Origin: JAIBBG01 sp043748015
GTDB lineage: Bacteria > Bacteroidota > Bacteroidia > Flavobacteriales_D > Sanyastnellaceae
Direction: 5' to 3'
Assembly (NCBI GenBank): GCA_043748015.1
Contig: JAYTOA010000147.1
Span: 1-34,545 of the forward strand
DNA: 34,545 bases
The translations under genes were made by a program, and so were the position numbers. How positions within the stretch are numbered: the first letter of the stretch is position 1; each line of letters begins with the position of its first letter. Positions 25,101-33,164 of the stretch are shown here, piece after piece. The notes under the pieces were generated by a model, which worked only from the letters and a program-made list of their open reading frames with translations, made no database searches and was not told the origin of the DNA.

Positions 25101-25572
25101 GAGACAATTCATAATCGCCGGAAATATTCACGAAGAGAATTGGTATCTCTGAAAACTCAATCTCCTGTACTGTTGGATCATCAGGAAGATCAGTCGGCAA
25201 GTCAGGCTTTGCCTTATCCACTGCGTCTTTCACCTTTTGCTTCGCAGTAGGCACATCAACATCGGTGTTGAATTCGACGATGATGTTGGAAAAATTCTGA
25301 ATTGAATTGCTCGTCAATTTCTTCACACCGGAAATCGATTTGATCTGCTTCTCGATGTGCTTCGTCACCAGATTCTCCATATCTTTTGGAGCTGAGCCCG
25401 GATAAATAGTACTTACATAAATCGTTGGAATAACGATGTCAGGAAATTGTTCCTTCGGTATTGCGCGATAGGAAAGTATCCCCGCCAGCGTGATGAAAAT
25501 CGTCAACAGATAGATCGTCGTTCTGTTGTCAATTGCCCAACTGCTTGGTTTAAATTCTCTCAATTTCATCAT
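22168..25572 (-). CDS. RND efflux transporter, inner-membrane pump subunit
   Basis: 1134 residues, AcrB/CusA superfamily. It exchanges protons for drugs or other substrates in a trimeric pump spanning the envelope. The first helix (about 18-36) is followed by a porter domain. The TM4 motif GLGIVVDDAIVVIEN contains the proton-relay pair Asp405-Asp406. The second half repeats the architecture (EGCKIRMTPVLLTATAAILGLIPLAVG). About 80-100 residues longer than AcrB, it carries two extra hydrophobic segments (about 511-550) between the halves, preceded by a basic KKKARKR stretch. The substrate is unknown. It is last in the tetR-tolC-hlyD-rnd operon. Adjacent ATGs at 25572 and 25569 are both possible starts. 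Confidence 0.93.
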   Translation of the reverse strand: MMKLREFKPSSWAIDNRTTIYLLTIFITLAGILSYRAIPKEQFPDIVIPTIYVSTIYPGSAPKDMENLVTKHIEKQIKSISGVKKLTSNSIQNFSNIIVEFNTDVDVPTAKQKVKDAVDKAKPDLPTDLPDDPTVQEIEFSEIPILFVNISGDYELSQLKKYADDMQDRIEGMKEITRVDIVGALEREIQINVDMYKLQVAKLTMGDIDRALAYENKTISGGLVNMDDMQRTLSVSGEFRNIEQIKNVVVNSMSGATVYLKDVAEVVDSHLEQASYARLNHKNVITLNVIKRSGENLIEASDKINALVDEMKLTTFPENLDIVITGEQARNTRVTLHDLINTIIIGFILVTIVLMFFMGATNAIFVAMSVPLSMCIAFLVLPAIGFTLNMIVLFAFLLGLGIVVDDAIVVIENTHRVYDNGKRDIVSAAKHAAGEVFLPVLSGTATTLAPFVPLAFWGGVIGKFMRFLPITLIITLTASLVVAYIINPVFAVTFMKPHDANPDKKKARKRVMITSVILLVVALISYTGGSFGMGNFAITMLLVYLLYRFVLEKMIKRFQTKIWPAFQAFYARFLEWAIVHPKTIIFGTLGLFIFSFVITFARSPKVVFFPVSEPNFVYVYATLPTGTNPAATDSVAKIVEERVYSVVGEHNPIVESVITNVSVGANESQDDRAPYSHKAKVGVAFVEYAKRNGESTVEYMEKIREAVKGIPGVEISVDQEQSGPPTSKPINIEISGDVFEDLIATSVELKKYLEEKQIDGVEELKSDLVLNKPEIFIDIDRERANREGISTSQIGMELRYAIFGKDITRFKDANDDYPVMLRYKESQRNSVEELKNLSITYRDMNMGGAIRQVPMSAFADVKYVSTYNGIKRKNQKRVVTLTSNVLGDFNPNEVVSKIKVAVADFKQPNKDVQIVMTGEGEEQAETASFLGTALMLSLGLILVILITQFNSIGRTVIILSQIVFSVIGVLLGLAIFGMDISIVMTGVGIVALAGIAVRNGILLVEFIDIKRGEGMNLHDAIVEGCKIRMTPVLLTATAAILGLIPLAVGFNIDFVTMFTELNPKIFFGGDSVAFWGPLSWTIVFGLSFATFITLILVPVLYEISESLKEKLKRRFSKTPEISKQELPESPEFNG

Positions 25573-25607
25573 AATTGTCTAGTGTGTTTTAGTATTCAGT
25601 AGATGAA

Positions 25608-26735
25608 TTACTTCACATTAATTTCTGCTCCATCTGACAAATCAAATTGACCTGTTGTAATGAGTTGATCGTTTTCGGAAAGGCCTGACAACACTTCAGT
25701 TTTACCATCGTAAATAATTCCGGTGGAGATGACCTTTTTCTTCGCAAGTGTTTTGCTTCCTTCGACAACCGCGACATAAACAACGCTTTCGCCTTGTTGC
25801 TGTTGAATCATGTTTATAGGCAGAACTATCGAGCCTTCCTTTTGATAGTCGACAATTTTCAATACTGCAATCATGTTTGGTCGGAAGTCAGATTTATCGC
25901 CAACGATGTCAATTTCGGTGGTGAAAGTTCTCTTCAATGGATCAATGACTTTGGCAGTATATGACACAATGCCTGCTGCCTGTTTGTTTAAATCAGGGAA
26001 GTGAATTTCCACGCTATTGCCCTTGCTGACTTTCGATGCATAGGCTTCAGCAACATCGCCCACTACCTTTAATTTAGAATAATTCACCACGCGAATAGCA
26101 GGTCCTGCGGGAGATACACCTTGACCGATTTTCATCCCAACATTATCCACGACACCGGAAATAGGTGACTTCACCTTGGTCAATTCCATGTTCTCGCGAA
26201 TTGCGGCAACTTGTTTTTCAATGGATTCTTTATTGCTTTTTGCTGTGAGCAATTGAATCTCAGAACCAATTTTTTGATCCCATAATTTCTTCTGACGATT
26301 GTATAAGTCAGTTGTAAAATTTAACTGCGGTTGCAACGCATCGATTTGCTTTTGATAGATTTCACTCTCCAACTCCGCCAACACTTGACCGGCAGAAACT
26401 ATTTGACCTTCATCCACAAAAATGCGTTGTACCGTACCCATTGTTCTGGCTGTTACGTTTACGTTTTCTTCAGCGTCAACTGTTCCCTGCACATCAATGA
26501 AATGACTGAACACTTCACGCTTGACATTGGTAACGAGGACATCGCGAACGCGCGTCTTCTTTGTCGTATCCGTCAATGCCAACTCAGCTTCGATCGTCTT
26601 GATTTCCTCACCCAAGGCGGTGTATTTTGCTTTCAATCCTTCCAGCTCAGATTTTTTATCCTTTGCGCCTCCGCATGAAGCCATCACAAGTAACATTGAG
26701 AAGGCGAACATTAATTGACTATAACTCTTTTTCAT
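25608..26735 (-). CDS. RND efflux periplasmic adaptor (HlyD/MFP family) lipoprotein
   Basis: 375 residues. The signal ends in the lipobox VMASC, so it is lipid-anchored in the periplasm. A short coiled coil follows (about 28-55). The family blocks come next: the VQGTVDAEENVNVTAR barrel-sandwich half, the alpha-hairpin (about 135-185), KSPISGVVDNVGMKIGQGVS as the second lipoyl half, and beta-barrel and membrane-proximal domains. It links the pump to the TolC-type channel. It sits between the channel and pump genes with about 35-bp spacers, in one operon. Confidence 0.93.
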   Translation of the reverse strand: MKKSYSQLMFAFSMLLVMASCGGAKDKKSELEGLKAKYTALGEEIKTIEAELALTDTTKKTRVRDVLVTNVKREVFSHFIDVQGTVDAEENVNVTARTMGTVQRIFVDEGQIVSAGQVLAELESEIYQKQIDALQPQLNFTTDLYNRQKKLWDQKIGSEIQLLTAKSNKESIEKQVAAIRENMELTKVKSPISGVVDNVGMKIGQGVSPAGPAIRVVNYSKLKVVGDVAEAYASKVSKGNSVEIHFPDLNKQAAGIVSYTAKVIDPLKRTFTTEIDIVGDKSDFRPNMIAVLKIVDYQKEGSIVLPINMIQQQQGESVVYVAVVEGSKTLAKKKVISTGIIYDGKTEVLSGLSENDQLITTGQFDLSDGAEINVK

Positions 26736-26768
26736 AAACTTAATTTTAGATTGTGGTGTCCGGTTTTT

Positions 26769-28100
26769 TTATAGTTGATTCAATGCTTTTGACAATCTTG
26801 TTTTCGCATTGAGCACCTTCATCATAGATTGGATATAGGCACCTTGTGTTTGTATGAGTTGCGTATTTCTCTGGGTAACATCGAAACTGGTTCCCAGTCC
26901 TTCCTTGAATTTGATCTGTGCCTTATTCAAAATACTCTTCGCCAATGCCAGGGAACTCTTGGTTGCAGTGTAGGCTTCCAACGCATTTTTGAGTTCGCTT
27001 CTGGCTGAACGAAACTCAAGTTCAGTGGCCTTCTTGGTGTAGCTAGCGGTCTCCTCCATGCGCTTCACTTCAACTTCCACCTTCTTCACTTCATTCTTTC
27101 GCATGCCTCCGCTAAGGATTGGAACATTCAATTGCACGCCCCATAGATTGCCGTACAGGTATGGCTTTGTTGTATCGAAAAAATTAAACTCCTGTCGATA
27201 AGCAGCAGTTTGAAAATTCAGAAAAGTTGAAAGATTTGGCAGGTATGCTGCCTTCTTCGCTTTCAGATTTAGCTGTTGAAGCATCAATCCACTGTTAGCA
27301 ATCTGAACGTCCAAGTTGCTTTCAGCGTTGAATGCAGTATTGATTAAGTCTCCAGAGCTACTCGCCATGAATGAATCGAGATTTTCTGTCAACACCAATT
27401 CAGTGGAAAGCGGCAATCCCATTTGAAACTTCAACATATCATTCGCAAGTTTTGCTTGTTCATCCGAATAGGAAATTTGAATGTTGAGGTCATTGACAGA
27501 GAGTTGAAGTTGATCTACATTTTCCATTTCAGTGTAACCTGCCTCAAGCAACGCCTCTGTCTGAATCAATGTATTTACCAATTCAACTTTTGATTCTTTG
27601 ATCAATCTCGAATTTTCAAGTGCAATCAATGAGAGATAATATGCGCCGGCGATATCGCTTTTGACTTCAACGGCGGATTTCTTGACGTTCTGAGACTGAA
27701 ACTGTTCATAGCTGCGAGCCGCTTCCAGAGCCACAAGCCAGGTACCATCAAACAACAATTGAGAAGCTGTTGCGCCTATGGTTGTAGTGAACGGATTACC
27801 GAAACGCACCCTGAATTCATCAGGACCGAAAGTACCCGGAGGAATGATGGTGTAGGGATTATAGATGTAGTGATTGAATTGCACCGAACCATTGATCTGT
27901 GGAAGTCCAATTGCTTTCAAAGATTCGGTAGTGTACTTCGCAACTTCTGCATCATATGCAGCATTTTTCGCTTTGAATGCATTCTTAATTGCATAATCCT
28001 GTGCCTGCTGAAGCGTCATCTCAAGACGCTCCTGTGCCACGCTTGCAAAGCATATTATCAGCGCCAGTGAAACGAAAATTAGTTTGACCATGTGTTTCAT
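26769..28100 (-). CDS. TolC-family outer-membrane efflux channel
   Basis: About 443 residues. The signal peptide (MKHMVKLIFVSLALIICFASVAQ) is followed by two OEP repeats of long helices, recognisable by LTLQQAQDYAIKNA-like openings and the second-repeat KKVEVEVKRMEETASYTKKATELEFRSAR helix. The final QRNTQLIQTQGAYIQSMMKVLNAK segment matches the family end. It forms the trimeric outer-membrane exit duct of the pump. The frame extends to a TTG at 28106, but the ATG at 28100 is preferred. It follows the TetR gene by about 20 bp. Confidence 0.92.
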   Translation of the reverse strand: MKHMVKLIFVSLALIICFASVAQERLEMTLQQAQDYAIKNAFKAKNAAYDAEVAKYTTESLKAIGLPQINGSVQFNHYIYNPYTIIPPGTFGPDEFRVRFGNPFTTTIGATASQLLFDGTWLVALEAARSYEQFQSQNVKKSAVEVKSDIAGAYYLSLIALENSRLIKESKVELVNTLIQTEALLEAGYTEMENVDQLQLSVNDLNIQISYSDEQAKLANDMLKFQMGLPLSTELVLTENLDSFMASSSGDLINTAFNAESNLDVQIANSGLMLQQLNLKAKKAAYLPNLSTFLNFQTAAYRQEFNFFDTTKPYLYGNLWGVQLNVPILSGGMRKNEVKKVEVEVKRMEETASYTKKATELEFRSARSELKNALEAYTATKSSLALAKSILNKAQIKFKEGLGTSFDVTQRNTQLIQTQGAYIQSMMKVLNAKTRLSKALNQL

Positions 28101-28119
28101 ATTCAATTGTCTTGATGGT

Positions 28120-28743
28120 TTAATATTTTGAACTCTTAAGTTTCTCTTTTAAATAATCCAAGCCTTTCTCGCTTGCTATTCCACGAATGTGATACTTGAA
28201 AATTTCCTTGTATAATTCTCCGAGGTTATGCTCCTCCATTGGGAAAAGTGTCTGGTCGAAAATGATATCGATACGCACTATGTAAAGTTTCGCGATGACA
28301 TCAGCATTGAAATCTTTTCTGTAATATCCCTCCTTCTGACCCTTCTTCATATTCATCCGCATGCAATCGTAAACTGCGCGGTGACGATTCTCCTTCATCT
28401 CTCGTGCGATGGCCGGATGATATTTTTCGAGGTCGTAATTCACTGAAGGATGCACTTGCTGTAAAACACTCAACACCCACTTCATGATTTCAAGACTTTC
28501 ATCTACGGCGTTCATCCCCTGAGCACAGATATGACGGATTTCTTCATCCTCTTTGTTGCAGAAATGATTCACTGATTTCTTGACGAGGTCTTCTTTGTCC
28601 TTTACGAATTGATAAAGCGTCTTTTTGGAAATTCCAAGATGCCTGGACATGTCATCCATGTTCACGCTCTTGATACCGTACTTCATAAAAATACCTGTGG
28701 CGTTTTCAACAAGTTTTATTTCCTTTTCCTGCAATTCGTCCAT
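28120..28743 (-). CDS. TetR family regulator of the efflux operon
   Basis: 207 residues. The N-terminal HTH reads KLVENATGIFMKYGIKSVNMDDMSRHLGISKKTLYQFVKDKEDLV, a standard TetR DNA-binding domain; the C-terminal all-helical part would bind ligand and dimerise. TetR proteins usually repress their own operon until an effector binds. As first gene of the operon, it would be co-transcribed with the pump. A 29-bp palindrome about 34-62 bp upstream of its ATG is the likely operator. The effector is unknown. Confidence 0.9.
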   Translation of the reverse strand: MDELQEKEIKLVENATGIFMKYGIKSVNMDDMSRHLGISKKTLYQFVKDKEDLVKKSVNHFCNKEDEEIRHICAQGMNAVDESLEIMKWVLSVLQQVHPSVNYDLEKYHPAIAREMKENRHRAVYDCMRMNMKKGQKEGYYRKDFNADVIAKLYIVRIDIIFDQTLFPMEEHNLGELYKEIFKYHIRGIASEKGLDYLKEKLKSSKY

Positions 28744-28776
28744 TTCGGTGGCGAAAATACATGAGAAAACTCCGCA

Positions 28777-28805
28777 GGAAACGTTTTGACATAAAAAACG
28801 TTTCC
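28777..28805 (-). promoter_or_regulatory. Candidate TetR operator of the efflux operon
   Basis: GGAAACGTTTT (28777-28787) and its exact complement AAAACGTTTCC (28795-28805) are separated by 7 bases. Each arm contains the palindrome AAACGTTT, with centres 17 bp apart. It ends 34 bp upstream of the tetR ATG. The minus-strand TATTTTCG nearer the ATG resembles a -7 element, so the operator would overlap the -33 region. The size and symmetry fit a site for TetR dimers, perhaps two. Confidence 0.7.
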
Positions 28806-28983
28806 ATTAGACCGTACTAATCGGTGAGTGGTAAATAACTAGGGGTGAATGGTGGCTATGGAATTATTCAGGCGCTGACCATAAGTCACTTATGACAATG
28901 TATTGACGATGCACAAAAAGCAGCTGGCCAAAATATTGGGAAACGAAACTCAAGTGAATTCTAACAATCAAAGCGATAATACG

Positions 28984-31038
28984 CTATGGAAAAAGGCCTT
29001 GAATATCTTCATCATGTACATCATTGGCCAGCGTAACTTTCAATTTGGGCTCTAATTCCATGGCGCGCTTGATGGCAAAATTCGCTTCGGAATTTCTGGC
29101 CCAAGCGCGGCGTGCAATACCGTTGTTGACATCCCAGTGAAGCATACTTCTTAAGCGTCGCTCGCTATCAGCGGAACCATCGAGCAACAAACCGAATCCA
29201 CCATTGATCACTTCACCCCAACCAACGCCGCCGCCGTTGTGCAGGCTCACCCAGGTGGCTCCGCGAAATGCATCACCAACAAAATTGTGAACGGCCATGT
29301 CTGCGGTGAATCGCGATCCATCATAAATATTTGAGGTCTCTCTATAAGGCGAATCCGTTCCGCTCACATCATGATGGTCGCGGCCAAGAACAACGACGCC
29401 GATTTCCTTTTTCGCAATCGCATCATTGAACGCTTTTGCAATGCTCATTCGTCCCAATGCATCTGCATAAAGAATCCTGGCTTGCGAACCCACAACCATT
29501 CTGTTCTTACCGGCTTCCTTTATCCATTGAATATTGTCCAGCATTTGTTGTTGAATTTCAGCAGGAGAATTCAACATCAGTTCTTCTAAAACATTTTGTG
29601 CAATCAGATCTGTCTTTTCAAGATCTTCTTCTTTACCACTGCAACATACCCATCTAAAAGGGCCAAATCCGTAGTCAAAACACATAGGTCCAAGAATGTC
29701 TTGCACATAACTTGGGTATTTAAACTCACGCGGGGTGCGGCCGGACATTTGCTCATTCGAAGCCATTACATCGGCACCGGCTCGCGACGCTTCCAATAAA
29801 AAAGCATTGCCATAGTCAAAAAAGTACATGCCCTTTGTGGCATGTTTGTTCACTGTTTCGGCATGTCTTCGCAACGTGGATTGAACTTTTGTTTTGAAAA
29901 CATCCGGTGAATTCGCCATCATCTCATTGCTTTCCTCAAATGACATATCTACGGGGTAGTATCCACCGGCCCATGGATTATGAAGCGATGTCTGATCACT
30001 TCCAAGATCCACTAAAATGTTCTCTTCATCAAATTTCTCCCACACATCCACGATGTTTCCGATGTATGCGAATGACTTGATAGTTCCATTCCGCAAAGCT
30101 GCTTTAACACCTTCGCACAATGTGTTGAGGTCATCAGTAATTTCATCTACCCAACCTTGCTCGTGTCTCTTGTGCGCAGCCTTTGGATTTACTTCCGCTG
30201 TAACAGAAATAACACCTGCGATATTTCCCGCCTTGGGTTGTGCGCCACTCATACCTCCAAGTCCGGCGGTGACAAACAATACCGGATGATCATCGGGAAG
30301 ATTGCGCTCTCGTTTCATTTTTCGCACCGCATTCATTACAGTAATTGTAGTGCCGTGCACAATTCCCTGCGGACCGATGTACATGTATGAGCCGGCAGTC
30401 ATCTGTCCATATTGCGTGACTCCGAGCGCATTGAATTTTTCCCAGTCATCTTGTTTTGAATAGTTCGGAATCATCATACCGTTTGTGACAACAACACGCG
30501 GCGCGTCCGTGTGAGAAGGAAAAAGTCCGAGTGGATGACCGCTGTACATCACGAGAGTTTGATCAGATTCCATCACACTGAGGTACTGCATAGTGAGTAA
30601 ATACTGCGCCCAATTCTGGAATACTGCGCCATTGCCACCATATGTAATCAACTCTTGCGGATGCTGTGCCACACGCGGATCGAGGTTGTTTTGAATCATC
30701 AACATGATGGCGGCTGCCTGCTCACATTTCACAGGATAAGCATCAATAGGTCGAGCGTACATTTCATACTCGGGCATGAAACGATACATATAAATACGAC
30801 CATGGTCCTTTAACTCTTGTGCAAATTCCTTCGCCAAAACAGCATGCTGGGATTTTGGAAAATACCGAAGTGCATTTCGCAATGCGAGATTCTTTTCATC
30901 AGATGAAAGAATTTCCTTGCGTTTTGGCGCTCGATTTATTCCATGTGCATATGGTTTTTGCATCGGCAATTCTGTAGGAATTCCTCCGGTAATTGCTGTT
31001 GCGAAATCAACTTGATTGGCTATTGAAACTTTTTCCAT
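28984..31038 (-). CDS. hutU: Urocanate hydratase, long (UROC1-like) form
   Basis: About 684 residues. It converts urocanate to imidazolone propionate in histidine degradation, using a tightly bound NAD+. Family blocks include YGGNGAVFQNWAQYLLTM, SGHPLGLFPSH, TAGLGGMSGAQPKA and the catalytic Cys region RWVCCSG at about residues 464-470. Typical bacterial HutU is about 550-560 residues; this length and wording match the longer animal-type form also found in some bacteria. AAGGAG lies 6 bp before the second ATG (31038) and only 3 bp before the first (31041), so the second is preferred. No hutH, hutI or formiminotransferase lies beside it. It follows the porin gene by about 90 bp. Confidence 0.93.
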   Translation of the reverse strand: MEKVSIANQVDFATAITGGIPTELPMQKPYAHGINRAPKRKEILSSDEKNLALRNALRYFPKSQHAVLAKEFAQELKDHGRIYMYRFMPEYEMYARPIDAYPVKCEQAAAIMLMIQNNLDPRVAQHPQELITYGGNGAVFQNWAQYLLTMQYLSVMESDQTLVMYSGHPLGLFPSHTDAPRVVVTNGMMIPNYSKQDDWEKFNALGVTQYGQMTAGSYMYIGPQGIVHGTTITVMNAVRKMKRERNLPDDHPVLFVTAGLGGMSGAQPKAGNIAGVISVTAEVNPKAAHKRHEQGWVDEITDDLNTLCEGVKAALRNGTIKSFAYIGNIVDVWEKFDEENILVDLGSDQTSLHNPWAGGYYPVDMSFEESNEMMANSPDVFKTKVQSTLRRHAETVNKHATKGMYFFDYGNAFLLEASRAGADVMASNEQMSGRTPREFKYPSYVQDILGPMCFDYGFGPFRWVCCSGKEEDLEKTDLIAQNVLEELMLNSPAEIQQQMLDNIQWIKEAGKNRMVVGSQARILYADALGRMSIAKAFNDAIAKKEIGVVVLGRDHHDVSGTDSPYRETSNIYDGSRFTADMAVHNFVGDAFRGATWVSLHNGGGVGWGEVINGGFGLLLDGSADSERRLRSMLHWDVNNGIARRAWARNSEANFAIKRAMELEPKLKVTLANDVHDEDIQGLFP

Positions 31039-31041
31039 CAT

Positions 31042-31057
31042 TCACTCCTTGATTAAA
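31042..31057 (-). promoter_or_regulatory. Strong Shine-Dalgarno before hutU
   Basis: The minus strand reads AAGGAGTGAATGATGG. A consensus AAGGAG is uncommon among the genes of this window, and its spacing favours the second ATG at 31038. Confidence 0.5.
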
Positions 31058-31131
31058 ATGTAACATTACAACAATGCATAATGTTCCAAATGATAAACAT
31101 CGCGACAAAAGTCGCACAGTAGGGCCTAAAC

Positions 31132-32247
31132 TTAAAATCCAACAGACAGACTTGCGGTTATGCCATCATAAACGTTCGTATAGTCACCATCGCGATTTTC
31201 AAACGTGACATCTTTACCCATAAATCGACGTCCTTCAATACGCAACAATGCATTGGGATGAATTTTATAATCGAAGTTCATCGAATATCCATTGGTGATA
31301 AAACCATCGGCGTATTGATTGACAACCATCACTTCATTGGGATCGTTGTATTGTTCTGTGCGAAAAGCTACACTTAACTTATCCGTTAGGCCAACCTTCG
31401 CTATGGCAAACCATCCATACCAATATCGCATTGGCCAATCGTCGTCACTGAAATCCGGCTGCATACCGAAATCGAAAGCTCCCCAGAGCGTAAGTCGTTT
31501 CAAAGGCTGATACGTAAAATAGGCATCCTGAAAAAACCTTACGCCGTAATCTTCATCCTTGCTTTCATCTCCCAGATAATTGCTATAATTGAATTGAAAC
31601 TTGTCTCCCGATTTGTAGTTGACCTGCATGCCAACAGCGGGATAATAATTTCCATCAAGTTTATAAATGCGTTGCCAGCCGTTGAGCACCAAAAAAGCAA
31701 AAAGCCATTTGTCGTCATGACTGTTCAGTGAAAGTTTTGCGCCCGTCTCGTAGTAAGGAGAATTCTCTGCGCTGATACTGCGCGTAAGATTTGGATTGTC
31801 TTTTCCAATGGCAGATTCAAGTCCGATGTGAGAATTGAGAATTCCAACATCCATCCAGAATTTGTGTCGCTCACTGAGTTTTAAACCGATGTTGGCTTCA
31901 TAAACATGTTGGAAAATTTTCGACTCTGTGGCTAGGTTTCTTTCTGCATATGTTCCGGTCATCATAGCGATGTTTCCACGCATGTTTTCATTCTTCCAGC
32001 CGGCGCGTATTATGCCAAGGTTTAATGCAAGTTCACCGGTTCGTGTATTGTTGTAAAGAAAATAAGGGCGCTGGTGTTTGTTGTTGTCATCATCATCAAC
32101 CGCAGCATAGAATTCCAGATATGCTGAAAGCATGACATTTTTCAGAATAGAAAGACCGGAAGAATCAACCATCTGTGAAGATGAATTGATAACACAAAGA
32201 ACTAACAATGCTGCCAAGGACAATTTCATGATGCGAAAATGCATCAT
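31132..32247 (-). CDS. BBP2-like (OmpL-type) outer-membrane porin
   Basis: 371 residues. A signal peptide (LSLAALLVLCVINSSS) is followed by a beta-barrel with alternating aromatic strands to the C-terminal Phe (TASLSVGF). The family hallmarks are YLEFYAAVD, RPYFLYNNTRTGELALNLG, HIGLESAIGKDN and ENSPYYETGAKLSLN, as in the putative beta-barrel porin-2 family common in Bacteroidota. The substrate is unknown. Two adjacent ATGs begin the frame, and an ATG at 32229 gives a shorter signal peptide. The gene lies 11 bp after the DUF5522 gene. Coupling to hutU downstream suggests, weakly, co-transcription. Confidence 0.85.
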   Translation of the reverse strand: MMHFRIMKLSLAALLVLCVINSSSQMVDSSGLSILKNVMLSAYLEFYAAVDDDDNNKHQRPYFLYNNTRTGELALNLGIIRAGWKNENMRGNIAMMTGTYAERNLATESKIFQHVYEANIGLKLSERHKFWMDVGILNSHIGLESAIGKDNPNLTRSISAENSPYYETGAKLSLNSHDDKWLFAFLVLNGWQRIYKLDGNYYPAVGMQVNYKSGDKFQFNYSNYLGDESKDEDYGVRFFQDAYFTYQPLKRLTLWGAFDFGMQPDFSDDDWPMRYWYGWFAIAKVGLTDKLSVAFRTEQYNDPNEVMVVNQYADGFITNGYSMNFDYKIHPNALLRIEGRRFMGKDVTFENRDGDYTNVYDGITASLSVGF

Positions 32248-32258
32248 TGACGGTTACA

Positions 32259-32426
32259 CTACCGACGAATTTTACCGGTCTTTTTATCGAATCCGTATGG
32301 ACAATGCTTGCAACCGCTCTGACAGCAATATCCACGCTTTAGATGATAAGCCTCTGTGAATACAATAAAGCCTTCTTCCGTCAGATAATAATCTTCACCG
32401 GGGATTTTCTTCTTGTCCTGATTCAT
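32259..32426 (-). CDS. Small Cys-rich DUF5522 protein
   Basis: 55 residues, ATG at 32426 to TAG at 32259-32261. The body is MNQDKKKIPGEDYYLTEEGF... with a C-terminal GYCCQSGCKHCPYGF block that matches the DUF5522 family of Bacteroidota. Four clustered Cys and one His suggest a metal-binding site (zinc or an iron-sulfur cluster), but no function is established that I know of. It is only 21 bp after msrB and 11 bp before the porin, so it is probably in one operon with msrB. Confidence 0.85.
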   Translation of the reverse strand: MNQDKKKIPGEDYYLTEEGFIVFTEAYHLKRGYCCQSGCKHCPYGFDKKTGKIRR

Positions 32427-32447
32427 AAATAAGATACGCTGAAGGTA

Positions 32448-32978
32448 TTACTTCGATGCATCATCAGGAACAAATTCCAATGAAATCGAATTCATGCAAT
32501 ATCTCATTCCTGTTGGCGGCGGACCATCATCGAACAAATGCCCAAGATGTGATTCGCATCTTCCGCACAACACTTCAGTCCTTCGCATTCCAAAAGAATT
32601 ATCCGCTTCATAAATGACTGCGTCCTTTCTTTTGGCTTCAAAAAAACTTGGCCATCCGCAACTGCTGCTGAACTTGCCATCGGAGCGAAACAATTCATTT
32701 CCGCATACGGCGCAGTAGTAGGTACCTGTACCTTCATAATCCCAATACTTACCCGTGAATGCACGTTCGGTGTGTTTCAGTCGCGCCACGCCATACAGAT
32801 CAACTGGAAGAATTTTTTTCCACTCGTCATCTGTCACATTCAGTTTTGTGTGATCTGTTCTTGAGTAGTGAGGGTTTATTTGTTGGTCTTTTTGTTCCAT
32901 TTTTTTTGCGTGTGAAAGATTATCTGTGCAAGCAATTGCCGACAAAAAAACGATTATTCCGGTCAAAACGTAACGCAT
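32448..32978 (-). CDS. msrB: Peptide-methionine (R)-S-oxide reductase MsrB, lipoprotein
   Basis: 176 residues. MsrB reduces the R-epimer of methionine sulfoxide in proteins. A signal segment ending in LSAIAC suggests a lipoprotein in the envelope rather than a cytoplasmic enzyme. Both zinc pairs are present (CAVC and CGRC), with SCGWPSF and the catalytic RYCMNS motif near the end. Periplasmic repair of oxidised surface proteins is a reasonable inference. The ATG is at 32978. It precedes the DUF5522 gene. Confidence 0.92.
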   Translation of the reverse strand: MRYVLTGIIVFLSAIACTDNLSHAKKMEQKDQQINPHYSRTDHTKLNVTDDEWKKILPVDLYGVARLKHTERAFTGKYWDYEGTGTYYCAVCGNELFRSDGKFSSSCGWPSFFEAKRKDAVIYEADNSFGMRRTEVLCGRCESHLGHLFDDGPPPTGMRYCMNSISLEFVPDDASK

Positions 32979-33164
32979 GATTTTTTCCTATTAGATGAAT
33001 AATGATTTCATTCCTGACAAATCTCAATTGTAACAACGAAGACTGGCCTTAAGTTCAAAACACGTATTCCATCACTTCACATATATACGCATATTACCAA
33101 GATTCGAATTTACTTCCCAATTCGCATCAGTTTTAACTTAATGAATGGTGCGGATGATTCAAGC

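Noticed and set aside
28880..28894. CATAAGTCACTTATG palindrome between hutU and the efflux operon
   Set aside because: It lies about 140 bp upstream of tetR with no promoter nearby. It may be a second operator, but the evidence is too thin.
31102..31115. GCGAC-AAAA-GTCGC hairpin between the porin and hutU genes
   Set aside because: The 5-bp stem has no T-run, so I cannot call it a terminator.
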